Below, piece after piece: positions 23,938 through 37,166 of a DNA stretch of 64,000 bases (its first letter is position 1; every line of letters begins with the position of its first letter). A program made the position numbers and the translations under genes. The notes under the pieces were generated by a model. The model made no database searches. It worked only from the letters and a program-made list of their open reading frames with translations, and was not told the DNA's origin. Origin of the DNA: Absidia repens. Its lineage: Eukaryota > Mucoromycota > Mucoromycetes > Mucorales > Cunninghamellaceae. The stretch lies in NCBI GenBank assembly GCA_002105175.1, contig MCGE01000006.1:1426001-1490000 (forward strand), given 5' to 3'.

Positions 23938-24999
23938 GCTTCAATGAAAAACTTTCCAATAATTTTTCTTATGTCTTGTGCAATGGATTCCGTATCCACC
24001 ATCGTCCATTTAGTTTACTGCTAACCATTGTTGTGCTTCAATAAAGAATATCTTTTTGTCTTTTTCCATGCCATACACAGTATATTAAATCCATCTTCAT
24101 AATTGTTCCTTTATATTAGAATTGACCATTCTTCAGTTTCCCAAAGGTCTCCCTCATTAGATACCTTTACAATGAGCCCCGCACCTTTTAGTTTAGTATC
24201 TGTCAAATTATTTCAAATAAAAATATGCCTTTTTTATTGAACTTATGTTTCGTGGTGGTCGACTTTGCTTTTCATCTATTCTATTTATATTTTGATATAT
24301 ATACTAATCAATTCAATAAAATATTTTTGTTATCGTTATCATTTTATTACATGAGATTGACTGCATACATATATATTTTTGTGAATTTTTTACTAATATT
24401 TCCCAAGCGCTCTGAATATTTTGTATTTCCTTTCCTCTAGAGTCCTAGGAAGTGAGTGGGAGTTTAATACCACTTTATTTCAACCATGACCCTATTTCTG
24501 TTCTGCCATTCATATTAATCAATATGGGCCAACCCGTCAGTATAGCCACCCGTATAAGAGACCATATTTTCTACCAGACTGAACATACCGTATATCTCAA
24601 GTTCACTGTTTTTACATTTATATGAGAAAATACAAGAGACCACCCACCAAATCAAATCGCACACTTCAACTCCACTCTGATACCCCGTAAAAACATGATT
24701 TTCTAAAAGCCCAATAGAACCCCAGAGCGTTTATTATATATTTATTAAATGAAAAGGAAACGGAATATATAAATTGAAGTAATACTAATCTACAATGTGA
24801 TTGATATACTAGTGGGGGGGTGGATTGAATAGAGTTCAGCTAAATAATTCTAATACAACAAAAAATGATCAAGTTTTGTAGAAGATGGCGTAAGCCATGG
24901 ATTTATTCAGTCCAAAAAGACATATAAACAATAAATTTCATCATCAAGAGGCGTTTTTTTTATTAATATTATCGAAGAAGACATGCAAAAGAAGGAATA

Positions 25000-27900
25000 C
25001 TAGGAAGAGTGTTTGTTGAAGACCATACTAGATTTTAATTCGTCAATATCGACGATAGGTAGACCACAGGTAAAATGTTCACATATATAAGCAGTAGCGG
25101 CATCTGACGACCGAGGTTGTTGTTTAATTTGAGCAATAATATCATTATGCTGAGGAAGCCAATCATTGTCGAGAAGAGGGATGACAATTTTGTTTGGTAG
25201 ATAGGCCTTGTCAATCACATCGGCAAAAGGCTTGATCGAAGTTTGACTGCCAAGCAGAATGATTTCCTTCACACCCTTGTCCATAAGTAAAAAGGAAGAT
25301 ACTAAAGCAGGTAAGGCAAAAGGGAATTTGGAAAGACCTAACTGGAAGGACTCAATCGTTGTTTTCGCCATTGCCATGTAGGTGTCGGTCTTGGATGTTA
25401 GAAGGTGAGCCAGTCGGATTAAATTGCTTGCGGAAACAGCATTACTATTAGAATTAGAGTAAGAGCGAAAAAGGAAAAATAGTGAGCTGAGGTATATAGA
25501 TTAAAAAAAAAAAGATATGTGAAGTCACTTACATGGAAGGCTCCGCACCATCTTGTTCTACAAGTCAAAAAAAAAAAAGGGGGGGGAAGTCAGATTTACA
25601 CATATACGTATTATTATGGAATACGAGATGTTTACCTTCTTTCATCCTCAAGAGGACTGACGTATCATGTTCAGCCACATTGAAATATCCACCTTCCGTA
25701 TGATCATAAAACAACTTGTTTTGCGTTTCTTGTAAATCCGCCGCCCATTGTAAATAATGTTCCTTCGTCGAGACTTGGTACAATTGTAAAAGACCCTGAA
25801 TCAGAAAGCTAAAATGGCAATCAGTATGTGTGGATTACCTAACCCCTTTGTTGATCACCTAAACACCCCCCTGCTTATTCCTTTTCTATAGGACCTTACC
25901 TATAATCATCACCAAACCCTTTGATTGTCGAAGCACGGTCATCGCGATAACTTCGAGTGAGAATGTGAGTAGTGGAATCATAGAGATGAGTGTAGATAAA
26001 GTCAGCAGCTTGAATAGCTAAATTGAGGATATGCTGGTCATGGAGTACGGCGTATGCATGGCAAAGCCCCGAGATCATAAGTCCTAGTATGAAGAGACGT
26101 AATGAGTATAATAAAAAGTAAATAAACCTAATTCTTTTTCCTACCATTCCAAGAAGTGATAATTTTATCATCGCACTGTGGCTTCGGTCGTTGAGTTTGT
26201 CGGTGGTGCAATAATCGCTGATTACAAGCATGGATTCTTTCCTTGATCTGGTTCACATCCATGTCATGTGCGCTCGCCAAAGTTTCTAATGGTGTTTTGA
26301 TATATAACACATTCTTAAAAAATGTTGGTAAGTAAGAGAGTGAGATAGAGGAGGGAAATATTTACCTTGTTTTGTAGTTCATTGTGTGGGTCTTGTTCGG
26401 GATCGACATTTCCTTCATCTAAAATACCATATAGTTCCTTGTACAACTTCAGGTCTTGCGGTTCCAACAAAGAGTCTATTTCTTTTGCTTCCCATACACA
26501 AAAAGCACCCTCTAAAAATATTCAAAACGAAAGGAGTGAGGATCAAGACGTAGTACCTGTTGAAGAACCAAATACATAAATAAATTTACCTGACTTGACA
26601 GAATCATGAGACGAGGGACAAGAATCGGCGTCTTCGGCAGAGTAAAAGCCTCCCTTGTTTGGCTGTAACAGGTCGCGTTCAACATACAAGACCACATCCT
26701 TGACTACCTCCAAAAAGCCTGGGTCGTGAGTCAGTTGATAAGCAGAAGCATATAGCACCAACAGTTGTGCCTGATCGTATAACATTTTTTCAAAATGGGG
26801 CACATGCCAATGGTCATCAGTACTGTAACGATGGAAGCCACTGCCAACATGATCGTGAATCCCACCCGCCGCAATATGCCGCAATGTCGTCGTAACCATG
26901 TCTAGAGCCATCTGTTCTTTGGTGTAATAATAATAATCCATCAAAAATAACAATTGTACTGGTGTTGGAAATTTTGGTGCACCCCCAAACCCGCCATGGA
27001 CCGCATCGTAGGATTGTGAGAAATGATCGTAAGTGGTGGAGGCGACCGTCATTGGATCTAATGCATGAGACCCCGAAGCTGGCTTCGCCTAATCAAAAAA
27101 AAAAAAAAAAAATTAAAAATTAAAAAAAACTAACATTTGAATAAAGAACAATAGAAAGAGAGAGAGAACAGGATTTATTTACCTCGATAAAGGCCTTTAA
27201 TTGCGACACCATGTTTTCCCCACTTGATCGTACTTTGTCGGGAGCTGTCATCCACACCTGAGCAATTCGAGAGAGAAGCGTCTTGAAACCAGGTCTACCA
27301 AACTGATCCTGTGGTGCAAGGTACGTCGCGCCAAAAAAGGGATATCGTTCGGGCGTCAAGAAGACTGATAGAGGCCAGCCACCACTTCCAGTAGTATAAG
27401 TGACATATGACATGTAAAGTTTATCCACCCCCGGATTTTCCTCCCTAAAGAGTAGGTGTGTGTGTGAGCACTTTTTCCGCGCCAATCAAATGTTAGAGTT
27501 TCGGTTCGTTCCGATCTTACCTATCCACTGAAAAGTTCATAAAAATGGGCTTGATGTTAGTCAAAATGTTCAATTGTGCTGCATAGATGATGATCTACCT
27601 TTGATATTGACATAGTATTTGTTCATGACCTCGGCGACGGTTTCATTTTCAAAAGATTCCCGTTCCATAACATGACACCAGCTAAAAAAATGAAGGGATC
27701 GAGTTGCATAAGTTTTCCCATGTAAAACTTCCGTCCTCCCCCCACCCTCAATCCCTTCACTTACTGGCAGGTGCTATAACCAATACTCAAAAAAATAGGT
27801 TTGTTTTCGTCCTTGGCTTTCTGGAAAGCTTCTTCGCCCCACGCGTACCAATCCACCTAGAATATCATTCTTCAATGTTTAGTATGGTGCATTTGACAAC

Positions 27901-28173
27901 GAGTGAGAAGGGCTAGCTTACCGGATTATGTGCTTTTATAAAAAAGAGAACAAGAAATGTAAGTCAAAGTATTGTGGGGAGAGGCTTTTTTTTTTTTTTT
28001 TTTTTTTTTTGGGAGGGTTACCTACCATGTTGCTATTGAGACAAGTTAAAAACCGGCATAAAAATAAAATAAAAAGTTAATCGACCCAAATCGAGAATCT
28101 TTATATTTTCGCTTACCAACAAATAAGGACTTGTTTCATTTCGAAGTCGATTCGTATGCTTGTGTTCCGCCAT
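25000..28173 (-). CDS. SPATA20: SPATA20/DUF255-family thioredoxin-domain protein (719 aa, 14 exons)
   Basis: Exons in order: 28117-28173, 28026-28032, 27922-27932, 27765-27856, 27599-27681, 27521-27527, 27183-27444, 26590-27088, 26366-26511, 26145-26313, 25900-26083, 25636-25808, 25533-25557, 25000-25444. All borders are GT-AG and the frame is continuous. The N-terminus has the family hallmark [28 protein letters not shown] (in two parts) followed by the thioredoxin-like motif STCHWCHVM. The middle has [10 protein letters not shown] and FYSAEDADS, and the C-terminal half resembles a six-hairpin/N-acylglucosamine-epimerase fold. Family function is poorly known; redox or carbohydrate-related roles have been suggested. 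Exons 2, 3 and 6 are microexons of 7, 11 and 7 nt and encode part of the conserved HAHNP and KVDR residues, so they must be included for a normal protein. The length fits the family (about 700-800 aa). Divergent from the ankyrin/DIL gene. Confidence 0.9.
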
Positions 28174-29037
28174 AATTCAATTGTCTTTAACAAAAAGCTT
28201 AGTCGAGCAGGGAAATTTGTTGAGCAGACCAAAGAAAATATAAGCGATGAAAAAAAAATATTGAGATTCAGCTTTAATCCCCGAGACTTAGATGTGAGAG
28301 ACTTACTGCAACACGTTCAATAATTTCGCAAAGAGGATCCCCCCGAAGCAAATGACTGAAATGCTCTATGATTGGTCAGAAGATAAAAATAGTAACCCCG
28401 TCCAACTTTATTGCTTTTTCGTGTCCTAGGTCCGATTAAAAAAATGACAGTGCATACGTACAATGGTTAGACTTTTTAGCCTCTCGATCATCATGGCTTG
28501 GTATTAGCACCTATACCAATTCTGTTAATACTTTTATAAAAAAAAGCATATGATTTGTAGTATAGATATCTAGCTATAGTATGATAAGTTTATGATTGAT
28601 AGAGAGAAAGAGAAGACCCCTTACTTGAGGAGTTGGAGACAAGTAAGGGGGTGGCATCAATGTGTGTTATTATGCAAACCACGCGAGCATATCAGACAGC
28701 ACGGTGATTTTTTTAACTATCCGTTAGACCATTATTGTATGCTCGGAATATGAGAGCAAGTGACCAAACGAAAATATATGTCTTTTGATAAGAAGTATAT
28801 AGGAGGGATAAAATCGCTGCAGGTGGTACTTCAAACTCAATTTGGAAAAGCCTTCACTCTCTTTCGAAAAAAAAAAAAAAAATAACACACATCTTTCTAC
28901 CATTTTTGTTCCTTTTCTTTTTTTCATTTTTCTTTCACTTCTCTTTTCCTCCCTATTTAACTTTCTTATTCTTCTTTTTCTTTATTGTCTTCTTCAATAC
29001 TCGATAAACTTTATTTGCTCCCTTCCAAGAAACTATC
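28174..29037. other. Divergent intergenic region between SPATA20-like and ankyrin/DIL genes
   Basis: Shared promoter region of two divergent genes. The last ~170 bp before the ATG at 29038 is a pyrimidine-rich CT tract typical of a fungal 5' UTR. No further gene is seen; a few minus-strand open codons near 28440-28500 are too short to call. Confidence 0.55.
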
Positions 29038-31970
29038 ATGTCTACAGTTGATGATACTGTTCGTCTTCAGAACAAGATGATACAAGATGACCAAGATACA
29101 GTGGAGCAGCAAAAACAACGATATGAAAATATGTCCTACGACGAAATGGCTCAACATATGGAAAACAACTATAAAGAATTGTCTGGCATATTAGGTAGTG
29201 GCGGGCAACCTTTACTTCGTTCTTCTTCTATCGCTTCACTCGATGAGGACGACGATCAAGGTACAACAACAGGCACCTCAGCATCCTCAATGTCTTTATC
29301 TTCTTCGTCAGAAACCACCTTTGATGATGAACGAATTGTCGATCAAGCTCACGTAGATGATTCAACCAAACGTATCAAGATGAACAAACTCTTCTCTCGG
29401 GCTGCTTCTAGTGGTGACCTCGACCGTTTGGCTATGTTTTTGGCTCCCAATGATAAGTATAGACACTATATCGATATCAATGTCAAGGACGAGGATGGTA
29501 CCACCCCTTTGATCTATGCTTCTTGTTTTGGGAAATTGGATGTTGTTCAGACTTTATTGGATGCTGACGCTGATACCAATATTCAAGACTCGTGTAAGTT
29601 ATTGAAGATAACGCATACTTTATATTTTTAAAACTGATGATATCATTCTTTATTCTTTTTAGTTGGCTGGTCAGCATTGATGTGGGCAACAAACAACAGT
29701 CATGAGCCTATTGTGAAATTGCTACTAGAACATGGCGCTTCCTCCAACACCAAATCTGCCAAAGGAAGAACCGTGATGGATTTTGTCAACACCGAGAAAA
29801 ATCAGAAAATGGCCGAACTCATCCTCAACAACCCTAACACCACTTCCAATCCTCGAGACAGTCTTTCATCCACTACCTCCAGTATTGCAATGGGCCGCAT
29901 TCGCTCCTCCACTTCTTCCTATTCCATGTTGGAAAATGACCAGGACTTTTATTATCATTCAACAATGGATGGCTATGATGCATTTATGGCCGAAGAGGCT
30001 GAACGACGACAAAAGTTATTGGATAGTCTGGCGCTTATGGGCATTGATGATGACGATTTCGATGATGACGATATGTATGACGATGACAACAATAGCACCA
30101 ATGGATTGACAAACTATGACGAGGAAGACGACAACGACGACGATATTGCGTTTTGTTGGGACAAGTGCTTGCCTGATCAAATGTTTGTGTTTAATCAAGA
30201 AAAACTACCTGCTTTATTGGATACTATTATCAACCATGCTCAGGCTGCTCTAGCAACATCGACTGATGAAGTCGATGAGACTGCTGCTGTTGGTGAAAAC
30301 AACGATTTGCCGAACAAAGAGATGGACCATTCTGTGGCTGTATGGACACCTGCCAATATTATCTTCTTGTTGGCTCGTTTTGCTCATTATTTTTGCACTA
30401 GTGAAGTCTTGGATGAAGTGTTACAACAATCTTTGGATAGAATCAATCATCTAGTCACCGTAGGTCAAAAAAAAAAAAAAAAAAAAAAAGAACAATATCC
30501 TCGCTCACATGCCATTTTTCTCTATAGACTCATTCAAACGACATCAATGTGCTCACTTATTGGATGACCAACTATACTCAGCTTTTGTATTATCTCAAAA
30601 AGGACCATGGACTGGTAGGCGCGACTGCGGAATATCAACTACAACTATCTGAATATATCTCTGAAACTTATACATTGATGATTCACGATGTGCAACACCA
30701 ATTGTCGAAACTCCTTGAACCAGGTATGCTAGGATATGGTGTCATTCCAGGCATGGAGGATGTACACTTTACGGATGACTGGCAACGATTTTTCCGCCGT
30801 GGTAACAATATTCAGCAACCAACGACGTCTTCCACCAGCAGCACTTCAGTCTTGGGTATTGCAGCCACACCTCGGGCGGTGATCGCAGTTTTATCTTCAG
30901 CCTTGGATGTGATGCAACAAAACAAAGTCCAACCCACGATCTTGATCCAAGCCCTTGCCCAATTCTTGCATTATATTTCCTGTGATCTTTTCAACCATGT
31001 GCTCAAGACAAAGAAATTGATGTGTCGATCCAAGGCATTGCAAATCCGCATGAACCTGTCTTACGTTGAAGATTGGGTCCGTCATCATGGTTTGCCCACA
31101 CGTTTGCTTAGTTATTTGGCTCCCACTATTCAACTTTTGCAACTGCTCCAATGCCTCTCTCAACTGCAAGACGTGCCCAGCTTGATGGATACCCTAGCCG
31201 CCTGTGATGCCTTGAATGCTCTCCAAGTGAAACGCTGTATCGTCAAGTATCGCTATGAAGTCGGTGAACGTCGTATCTCTGATGATATTGAACAATATGT
31301 GGTGCAATTGGCCGGTGACATGGTCAAGTATCGTCAAGCCCGCCAATCCTCTTCGATAGATCTACCAAGACCTCAACAATTGACCAAGCTGGTGGCTGAA
31401 GCTGCACAGGAACAACCCACAACTGACGCTGGCTCGACAACGATGACAAGAAGTAGTAGTGATTTCACAGCAACAAAACCCTCCCATGGTGGCGGTGGTG
31501 GCACGGCGTTACGTCGCTCGCAATCAACTTCTCGTCCTGAAAGCATGTATCAAGTCTTGGGCAACTTCATGTCAGGCACAGGATTGGTCTCATCGCAGTC
31601 TGAACCTCCAGTGTCATCGTCCTCTTCCAGTATTCAACAAGAGCAAGAAACATCTGATCTGCAGCAAGACGCTACCGTGACCAACGACGATATTTTGGAC
31701 AACTCAGTGACAGCTGAAGACGAGGAAGTCAACGACATGTACGAAACAAAGGACACCAAATTCTTGCTTCCCTTCAAAGTCCCACCCATGGCTCATATGA
31801 ATAATGCTTACAACGCCAACCATGCCTTATTTTCAGGTGGTGTGCCTCCTCTATCATTTGGCTCTGATGACCAAGAAGAATCACCTTCGACTATTCAACA
31901 ACCGCCAACAACCACTATGGTACCGACAATTCCTGATACTTGGATGGATTTATTGGATGGTGCTCATTAA
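29038..31970 (+). CDS. Ankyrin-repeat and DIL-domain protein (931 aa)
   Basis: Exons 29038-29593, 29663-30459 and 30528-31970 join in frame. Residues 1-150 are acidic and Ser-rich. Two ankyrin repeats follow at about residues 150-220 (DGTTPLIYASCFGKLDVVQTLL and GWSALMWATNNSHEPIVKLLLEHGA, each the usual helix-turn-helix pattern). An Asp-rich acidic patch follows. A DIL (dilute) domain spans roughly 410-690, with WTPANIIFLLARFAHYF, LTYWMTNYTQLLYYL and a C-terminal helix bundle. DIL domains occur in class V myosin tails and bind cargo or scaffold; proteins combining ankyrin repeats with DIL are known as uncharacterised fungal proteins. There is no motor domain, so an adaptor role is likely. The C-terminus is Ser/Thr/Gln-rich. 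The second intron carries a long A run after the GTAGGT donor. Confidence 0.85.
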
Positions 31971-32528
31971 TCCTTTTTTATTCTCTATATCATCCCTACC
32001 CAGGTTTTATACTTTTTTTATACACACTTTTATCTTCTATACCAACACAACTTTTTTTTATGACCTTACTTTACCTTGGTTTATTTGACATCTAACCTCA
32101 CTCTTACGATATTTATCATTTATTTACGCCCCCCCTCTCTTTTATGTACATTTGTATGCTCTTTATCTCTTCTTCCCATCTCTCCTCCCCCCTCTATATT
32201 TTTTTTGTGTATATTAAGCTTATAGAAGAATGAATAAAAACCCTTTTGAACCCTTGAATCATGAATGATTGTCTCGATTGCCTTCGTCTCCTCCCCCTTT
32301 TTCTTCTTAGGTTGCAACGGTGACATGCGGGGATTGAAATGTGACCACCCGAGTCTTCCTGATCAGGTGTGTTTTTTCATTCTTTTTCCCAGCGCAATCA
32401 AATTTTGTCCTCCTTCCTAAAAATCTATTTTTTGATCATTCCCATCCCCCAACACTTATTATTACAAAGCAAAAAGAACGAAAACAAAAAAAAAAAAAAA
32501 CAGCATAGATCCCATCTTCAATCAAAGT
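31971..32528. other. Intergenic DNA between the ankyrin/DIL and transcription-factor genes
   Basis: Pyrimidine-rich 3' flank, then about 60 bp (32313-32365) that can be read as CNGDMRGLKCDHPSLPDQ with an AG before and GTGTG after it. This might be a remnant or missed exon of a zinc cluster, but no in-frame joining was found. Confidence 0.45.
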
Positions 32529-33476
32529 ATGGAGCTAGTTCTTGGCAAACATAATGGTATTGTTATCAAAGGCAAGAATCCACGGCGACCACGAATGCGA
32601 AAAGAAGAAGAACGTATGCTATTAGAGTCGACATTGCGGCTGAATCAATTAGCGGAAGACAAGGCAAAGCTTGCAGCAGCTACTGGCACCATGATACAAG
32701 AGCAACAACAACAGCAGCAGAAACGGCATGTTATGGATATGATCAAGAGCGATAAATGGACTGTGGAGGAACGCACACCGGGCGAATACACTATCATCCT
32801 GCACAATTCACACCACCTTTTTCACTTCATTCATACGCTCAGCCGATCTGGATGGTATCATCAGCAACAAACACCCGGGATTTACACCATGCCACCTGCT
32901 TCATCCTTCAACGATGATGATGATGATGATCAACTGATGGTACCTGCGGTTCGGAACTCCACTGCGGTCTTACCCTATATCAATTTCCATGGTGAATTGT
33001 ATGCAAAACCTATTTGGAAACCTCGCACCCATTGGTCGCTTTTTGACACGGCCTTACCTGCTCTTCTGGACGACTGTATTCATTATTTATTATGTTGCAT
33101 GAATCATTATTATCCAAGTAGGTGAAACTCAAAATATAATATAACGTAAAATACGTTTCTGACTGTTTCTCTTTTGGTAGTTCGACCGAAACGGGTGATG
33201 ATCAAATGGTATAGCAGTCTTTCTGATCCATCCAAAGACCCGTTAGTGCTTGCAATTGGCTTGTTTTGGGCTCGACATGTGTTTATCCATCATTTTCCTT
33301 CAGGGTTGCTTACGGTCAAGGATAACAAAATCGTTGAAGCTGTTCAATGTCGGTTAGCTGAAATGGTCCGGGATGCTTTATCTGACTGTTTTGATGTGCC
33401 TCATATTCACCATGTGTAAGTATTTGGGAGGGCGGCTAGCGTAGGATGGTTGAAAATTAAAAAGGTCTCTCACCTT

Positions 33477-33532
<56 letters not shown>

Positions 33533-34692
33533 TTCGTAGGTATGCTCTGAGTCTTTGCAACATGACCAATAGAATTGCCAAAGAACAAAAGGCATTATGG
33601 CATACTGTGGCTGTGCGAATGGCGATCACTTTATGTATTCGACCGTGTGAACATCCTACAACCGAACAAGCAGAGCTGGAATCGCGGGTGTGGTGGTACT
33701 TGTTTCATGTGGACCATTTTTTACTGGAATCCGGGATTATTCCAACGTCACTGCTGACACCAGCGTCGGATGATCATGATGCATTACTGACGTTGCTTAG
33801 GCCCATGCCCTGTGGTTTGGACGAGCCGGACGAGGCACGGGGTGCATTGGTATGGAGTCATATTCTGAAATTGTGGCTGATCCGACGAAAATTGGTCAAG
33901 GACATTGAACGGGACGATATTACGAATGAAGCTCGTGCGGTGGCTTTACTGCAAAAGGTACGCTCTACAATGGAACAATGGCAAGCTGACCTGCCTCCGG
34001 ACCTGTTACTGGATGCTTCGTCTTTCACTGGCTTGGAAGGACCTACGGTGGCTACCGAGGGCTGTTATGTGATCAGTATGGAACGGTGTACGAATCTCAG
34101 TCTTCTGATGCGGTTCTTTTTCCCTCCTACCAATGGTGAGACGGTGGCGCTGACCGTTTGGCAACGACAGGCGGTGATGACGGTGGTGGAATGTTCAATT
34201 GAATTTGTACGGATTCGGGGCACCTTGGTACAGTTTGCTCCCTGTCAGACCTGGCCCGGTGACTTGAAACGGACGGTGGAAATGTTGATCTCTTGCATGC
34301 AATTCAATGATCCCGAAGTAGTGGTGCGTTCGCAATTATGTCTGATGCGTGCCTTGCGTGTCTTGCGATGCTATGAAGAAGTCCAATGGCGCGATGATAC
34401 CTGTATTGAAACCATTCTACGTATTGAACAAGCTTTGGAAGCCGCCGGTGGGGCTCCTTCGATGCCTTTGGAAGCCATTGATCCGGTACAGCAACAGTCT
34501 CACTCAAGTCAGCCCTCCTCTACCAACAAGAAAAAGAACAAGGCCAGCGCCAACAACAATAAGGATGGCTTCATGCTCTTTGATCGGAAACTCCAACCTA
34601 GAAATCAGTATTATCAACCCCCTCCTGCTGTGGATCCGCAAGATCAATTGTCAAGAATGCTGGTCTTCGAAGATATATCCAAATTTTACTGA
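32529..34692 (+). CDS. Fungal-specific transcription factor (MHR) domain protein (658 aa)
   Basis: Exons 32529-33117, 33181-33415 and 33540-34692 stay in frame. The second intron contains a T run of about 51 bases immediately before the CTTTCGTAG acceptor. The protein carries a middle homology region typical of fungal Zn2Cys6 factors; the clearest motif is ESRVWWYLFHVDHFLLESG at about residue 320, followed by long helices and a Lys/Asn-rich tail. No C6 zinc cluster is encoded after the chosen ATG, whose N-terminus is basic (KGKNPRRPRMRKEEE) and then Gln-rich. Either an upstream exon is missing from this model or the protein has lost its DNA-binding cluster. Nuclear regulator; target unknown. 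Confidence 0.78.
33479..33529. repeat. Intronic T tract of about 51 bases
   Basis: Forms an extreme polypyrimidine tract directly before the intron-2 acceptor of the MHR gene. Length may be imprecise. Confidence 0.88.
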
Positions 34693-36039
34693 ACCATCTT
34701 CTAGTATAGTACCCATCCTCTCTTTTTCTTCTCTTTGTATATTTTCCCCCTCCCTTTCTTAGCTTTATTACTACTTTGTCTATTTATTGAACTGTCTTGT
34801 ACCCATTATGTCCCCTCATACCTCTCTTCATGTATATTATCTTTTTGAATGTCCTTATATATAAATATTTAATAAAAAAAAAGTCTTTTTTTTTCCCTTG
34901 TTACAAAATGATGATGTATCCATAATAACATTGTTCTTTACATGTCTTATATTATACACACTTTTAAAAACCGAAAAAAAGTATTATTATAAAAGTGATG
35001 ATGTCTTCATGCAGTCGATTATTCTTTAAATGCATTTTGACAACTGTTGATCATTTTGACTGGAGTGGTGCTGTGCTTTTTTCTAATTATATTTTAGAAG
35101 CTCTCTAGAAACAGTTTGGAGCGTCTTGAAGTCATCGATATAACAAGTGTCAGGGGTATATCAACCTACCTACAAAGTCCTCTGTTTTTATTAGTACAAG
35201 TCAATAAAGTAGATGCTGAGTGATCGTGATAATAATTATTACTATTTTTGTGGAATCATATAAATTATATTTTATTTGTTGGATTTAAAAGTGTAAGTAT
35301 AAGGGGAGGTTTCTGGATTTGCAAGATGGTGAAGATGAGGATAGGCTTCTGAGCCTGAGAAAAAGAGAGGATAGGTAGGGATACCAAACCGTCTTTTGTA
35401 GAGTGATCGTTTTATATCACTTCAAAATGTTATATGATGCATTGTAAACTATGGAAGCCATTCATAAAAGGCATATAAAAGGTGACAGTTTATTATAGAA
35501 TAAATATCATGTGTAAGGTAAACTAAAAGAGTGAAAGGGCAGGTAGGATAAACCATTCTATTCTGCGGCAGAGCTCCCGATTGAATATAACGATAGTACG
35601 AGCAAAGATTCGCCAAGCTGCCGCTTCTGAGTGGTAAAAGTTGCTGTCACGAAGGAGAGAGAACTTTCATGCCGTTGTAGTTGAGTGTCGACGGTTGCTG
35701 TAAAAACACAAAGACAGTGTCACCCCCCCCCAGCCGCGCAGGCCGATAAAACGCATCAAAAGCACACTACAAGGGTTCTGTTAGAGATAGCATGAGGAAC
35801 ACCATTAGAGGACCTGAAGAATGATAAAACGCAGAGCTAAAATGACAGTCATAAAGAGGAGTCTAATCAATTGTACAGTACAAGACCGACAAGACACGAG
35901 AAAGTCCATACAGGGATATGTTTTAGTGAAGCACAACAACGGTAAACTTTAATCAACAAATGGCGGTTGTAGTAAAAAAAAAAAAAAAAAAAAAAAGGAT
36001 CTATTGTGCAAAGCATAACAGAGACTAACGGGACATTTT

Positions 36040-36345
36040 TCATTAAAGAAAGTAAAAGGAGGCGTACTTTATTGTGATGTAGATACAAAATATGAATAAA
36101 CTAACACTAAACTAAGCTAATGGAGGCTCCAAAAAGCCAACTAATGGGTGGCCCAAATCTTGAATCCAAAATGAAAGGGTTTCCGCATGCATGTTGTAGT
36201 CCCTGAGATGAAACCCCTTCTAAACTAGTCCTGACACTATTCTTATCATCACACCACCGTAAAGAGAAAAGAAAGAAAAGAGAAGAAAGAGAGCGAAAAA
36301 AAAAAGAGGGTGGCAGTAAAATTCACTTGGGCGGAATTTGAATTT
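36040..36345 (-). repeat. Dispersed repeat copy R7
   Basis: Minus copy from CATTAAAG...GGCGTACTTTATTG to ACTTGGGCGGAATTTG, with GCATGCATGTTG in the core. It faces R8 across about 520 bp. Confidence 0.75.
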
Positions 36346-36865
36346 TTGGGGAGGGTTCTCTTCTCCTGACAGTACTCACCACCAGTCAACTTCGTAGCAT
36401 GGTGCATAGCATGGTTATTCTCTTCTCTTGATTAATCTTCAAACACGGTATGGAGCTAGTGTATAATTAAGCTATGCATTGTACAATGGCCTGCCACTCA
36501 CCGTAACACAGAAAATTGTACTAGCACATAAGACGTTACGTTTGTTCTACTACAATATACCTCCTACTCTCATGTTGTATTTTCAAACAATGAAAAAGCT
36601 TGTTATCAAGTATCATGAATCTTTTGGATGGTTTTTTATTTATTTATTTTATTTCTATTCAGTTACCTTACCTTATTTGTACAAATATGTGGGAATGTCA
36701 GTGAATGTGATAAGGAAGTTTGTGTATAAAATGAATCCAGTTCCAATGTGCTTCCACTATTGCATAGTTCTCAATGTGCGTATCTTTTCTTATTTTCTTA
36801 TTCATCCACCATGACCGCTTGCTAAAAGTTCACAACCCAACCTCACAAAGGGTCATATTTTAAAT

Positions 36866-37166
36866 CCCGCACACGTGAATTTTAGTTGCGCCCATATTTA
36901 TTTTTGGCTCGCCTTCCCTTTTTTTTTTTTCTTTCATAATCGTGGCCCCTATGGGTTAATGATGGACTTAGATTAGTGTTAGGACTAGTTCAGAAGGGAT
37001 TTCAACTCAGGGATTACAAGATGCATGGGGAACCCCTTCCATTTTGAATCTAGGATCTGGGTGGGTACCATTAGTTGGCTGTTTGGAGCATTCATTAGCT
37101 TAGTTTTAGTTTTAGTGTTAGTTGATCCATAGTTTGTACCAACATCTCAATAAAATATGTCTTTTC
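36866..37166 (+). repeat. Dispersed repeat copy R8
   Basis: Plus copy from AAATCCCGCACACGTGAATT through GATGCATGGGG to CTCAATAAAATATGTC, with the sub-repeat tail continuing to about 37700. Together with R7 it forms an inverted pair. Confidence 0.8.

Larger units (their letters stand above)
18617..24999. other. Gene-poor, repeat-rich accessory stretch
   Basis: No gene is supported over 6.4 kb. It holds R5 and R6 with their tails, T or A runs at 19472-19503, 20330-20355 and 22815-22848, and pieces resembling the DNA between a left element end and the CACGTG box (20860-21230, 22980-23600). The 23460-23600 segment closely resembles 53862-54010 in the right duplication arm. Open frames here are short, lack domains and cross repeats. 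No fourth secreted-protein gene was found between R5 and R6. Confidence 0.6.

Noticed and set aside
32313..32365. Calling the CNGDMRGLKCDH segment as exon 1 of the MHR gene
   Set aside because: It contains only part of a zinc cluster, the preceding CLDC lies in another frame, and no in-frame splice to the 32529 frame was found.
36479..36814. 111-codon open frame between R7 and R8
   Set aside because: It is Phe/Tyr/Leu-rich, fits no domain, lies in repeat DNA and lacks promoter or splice context.
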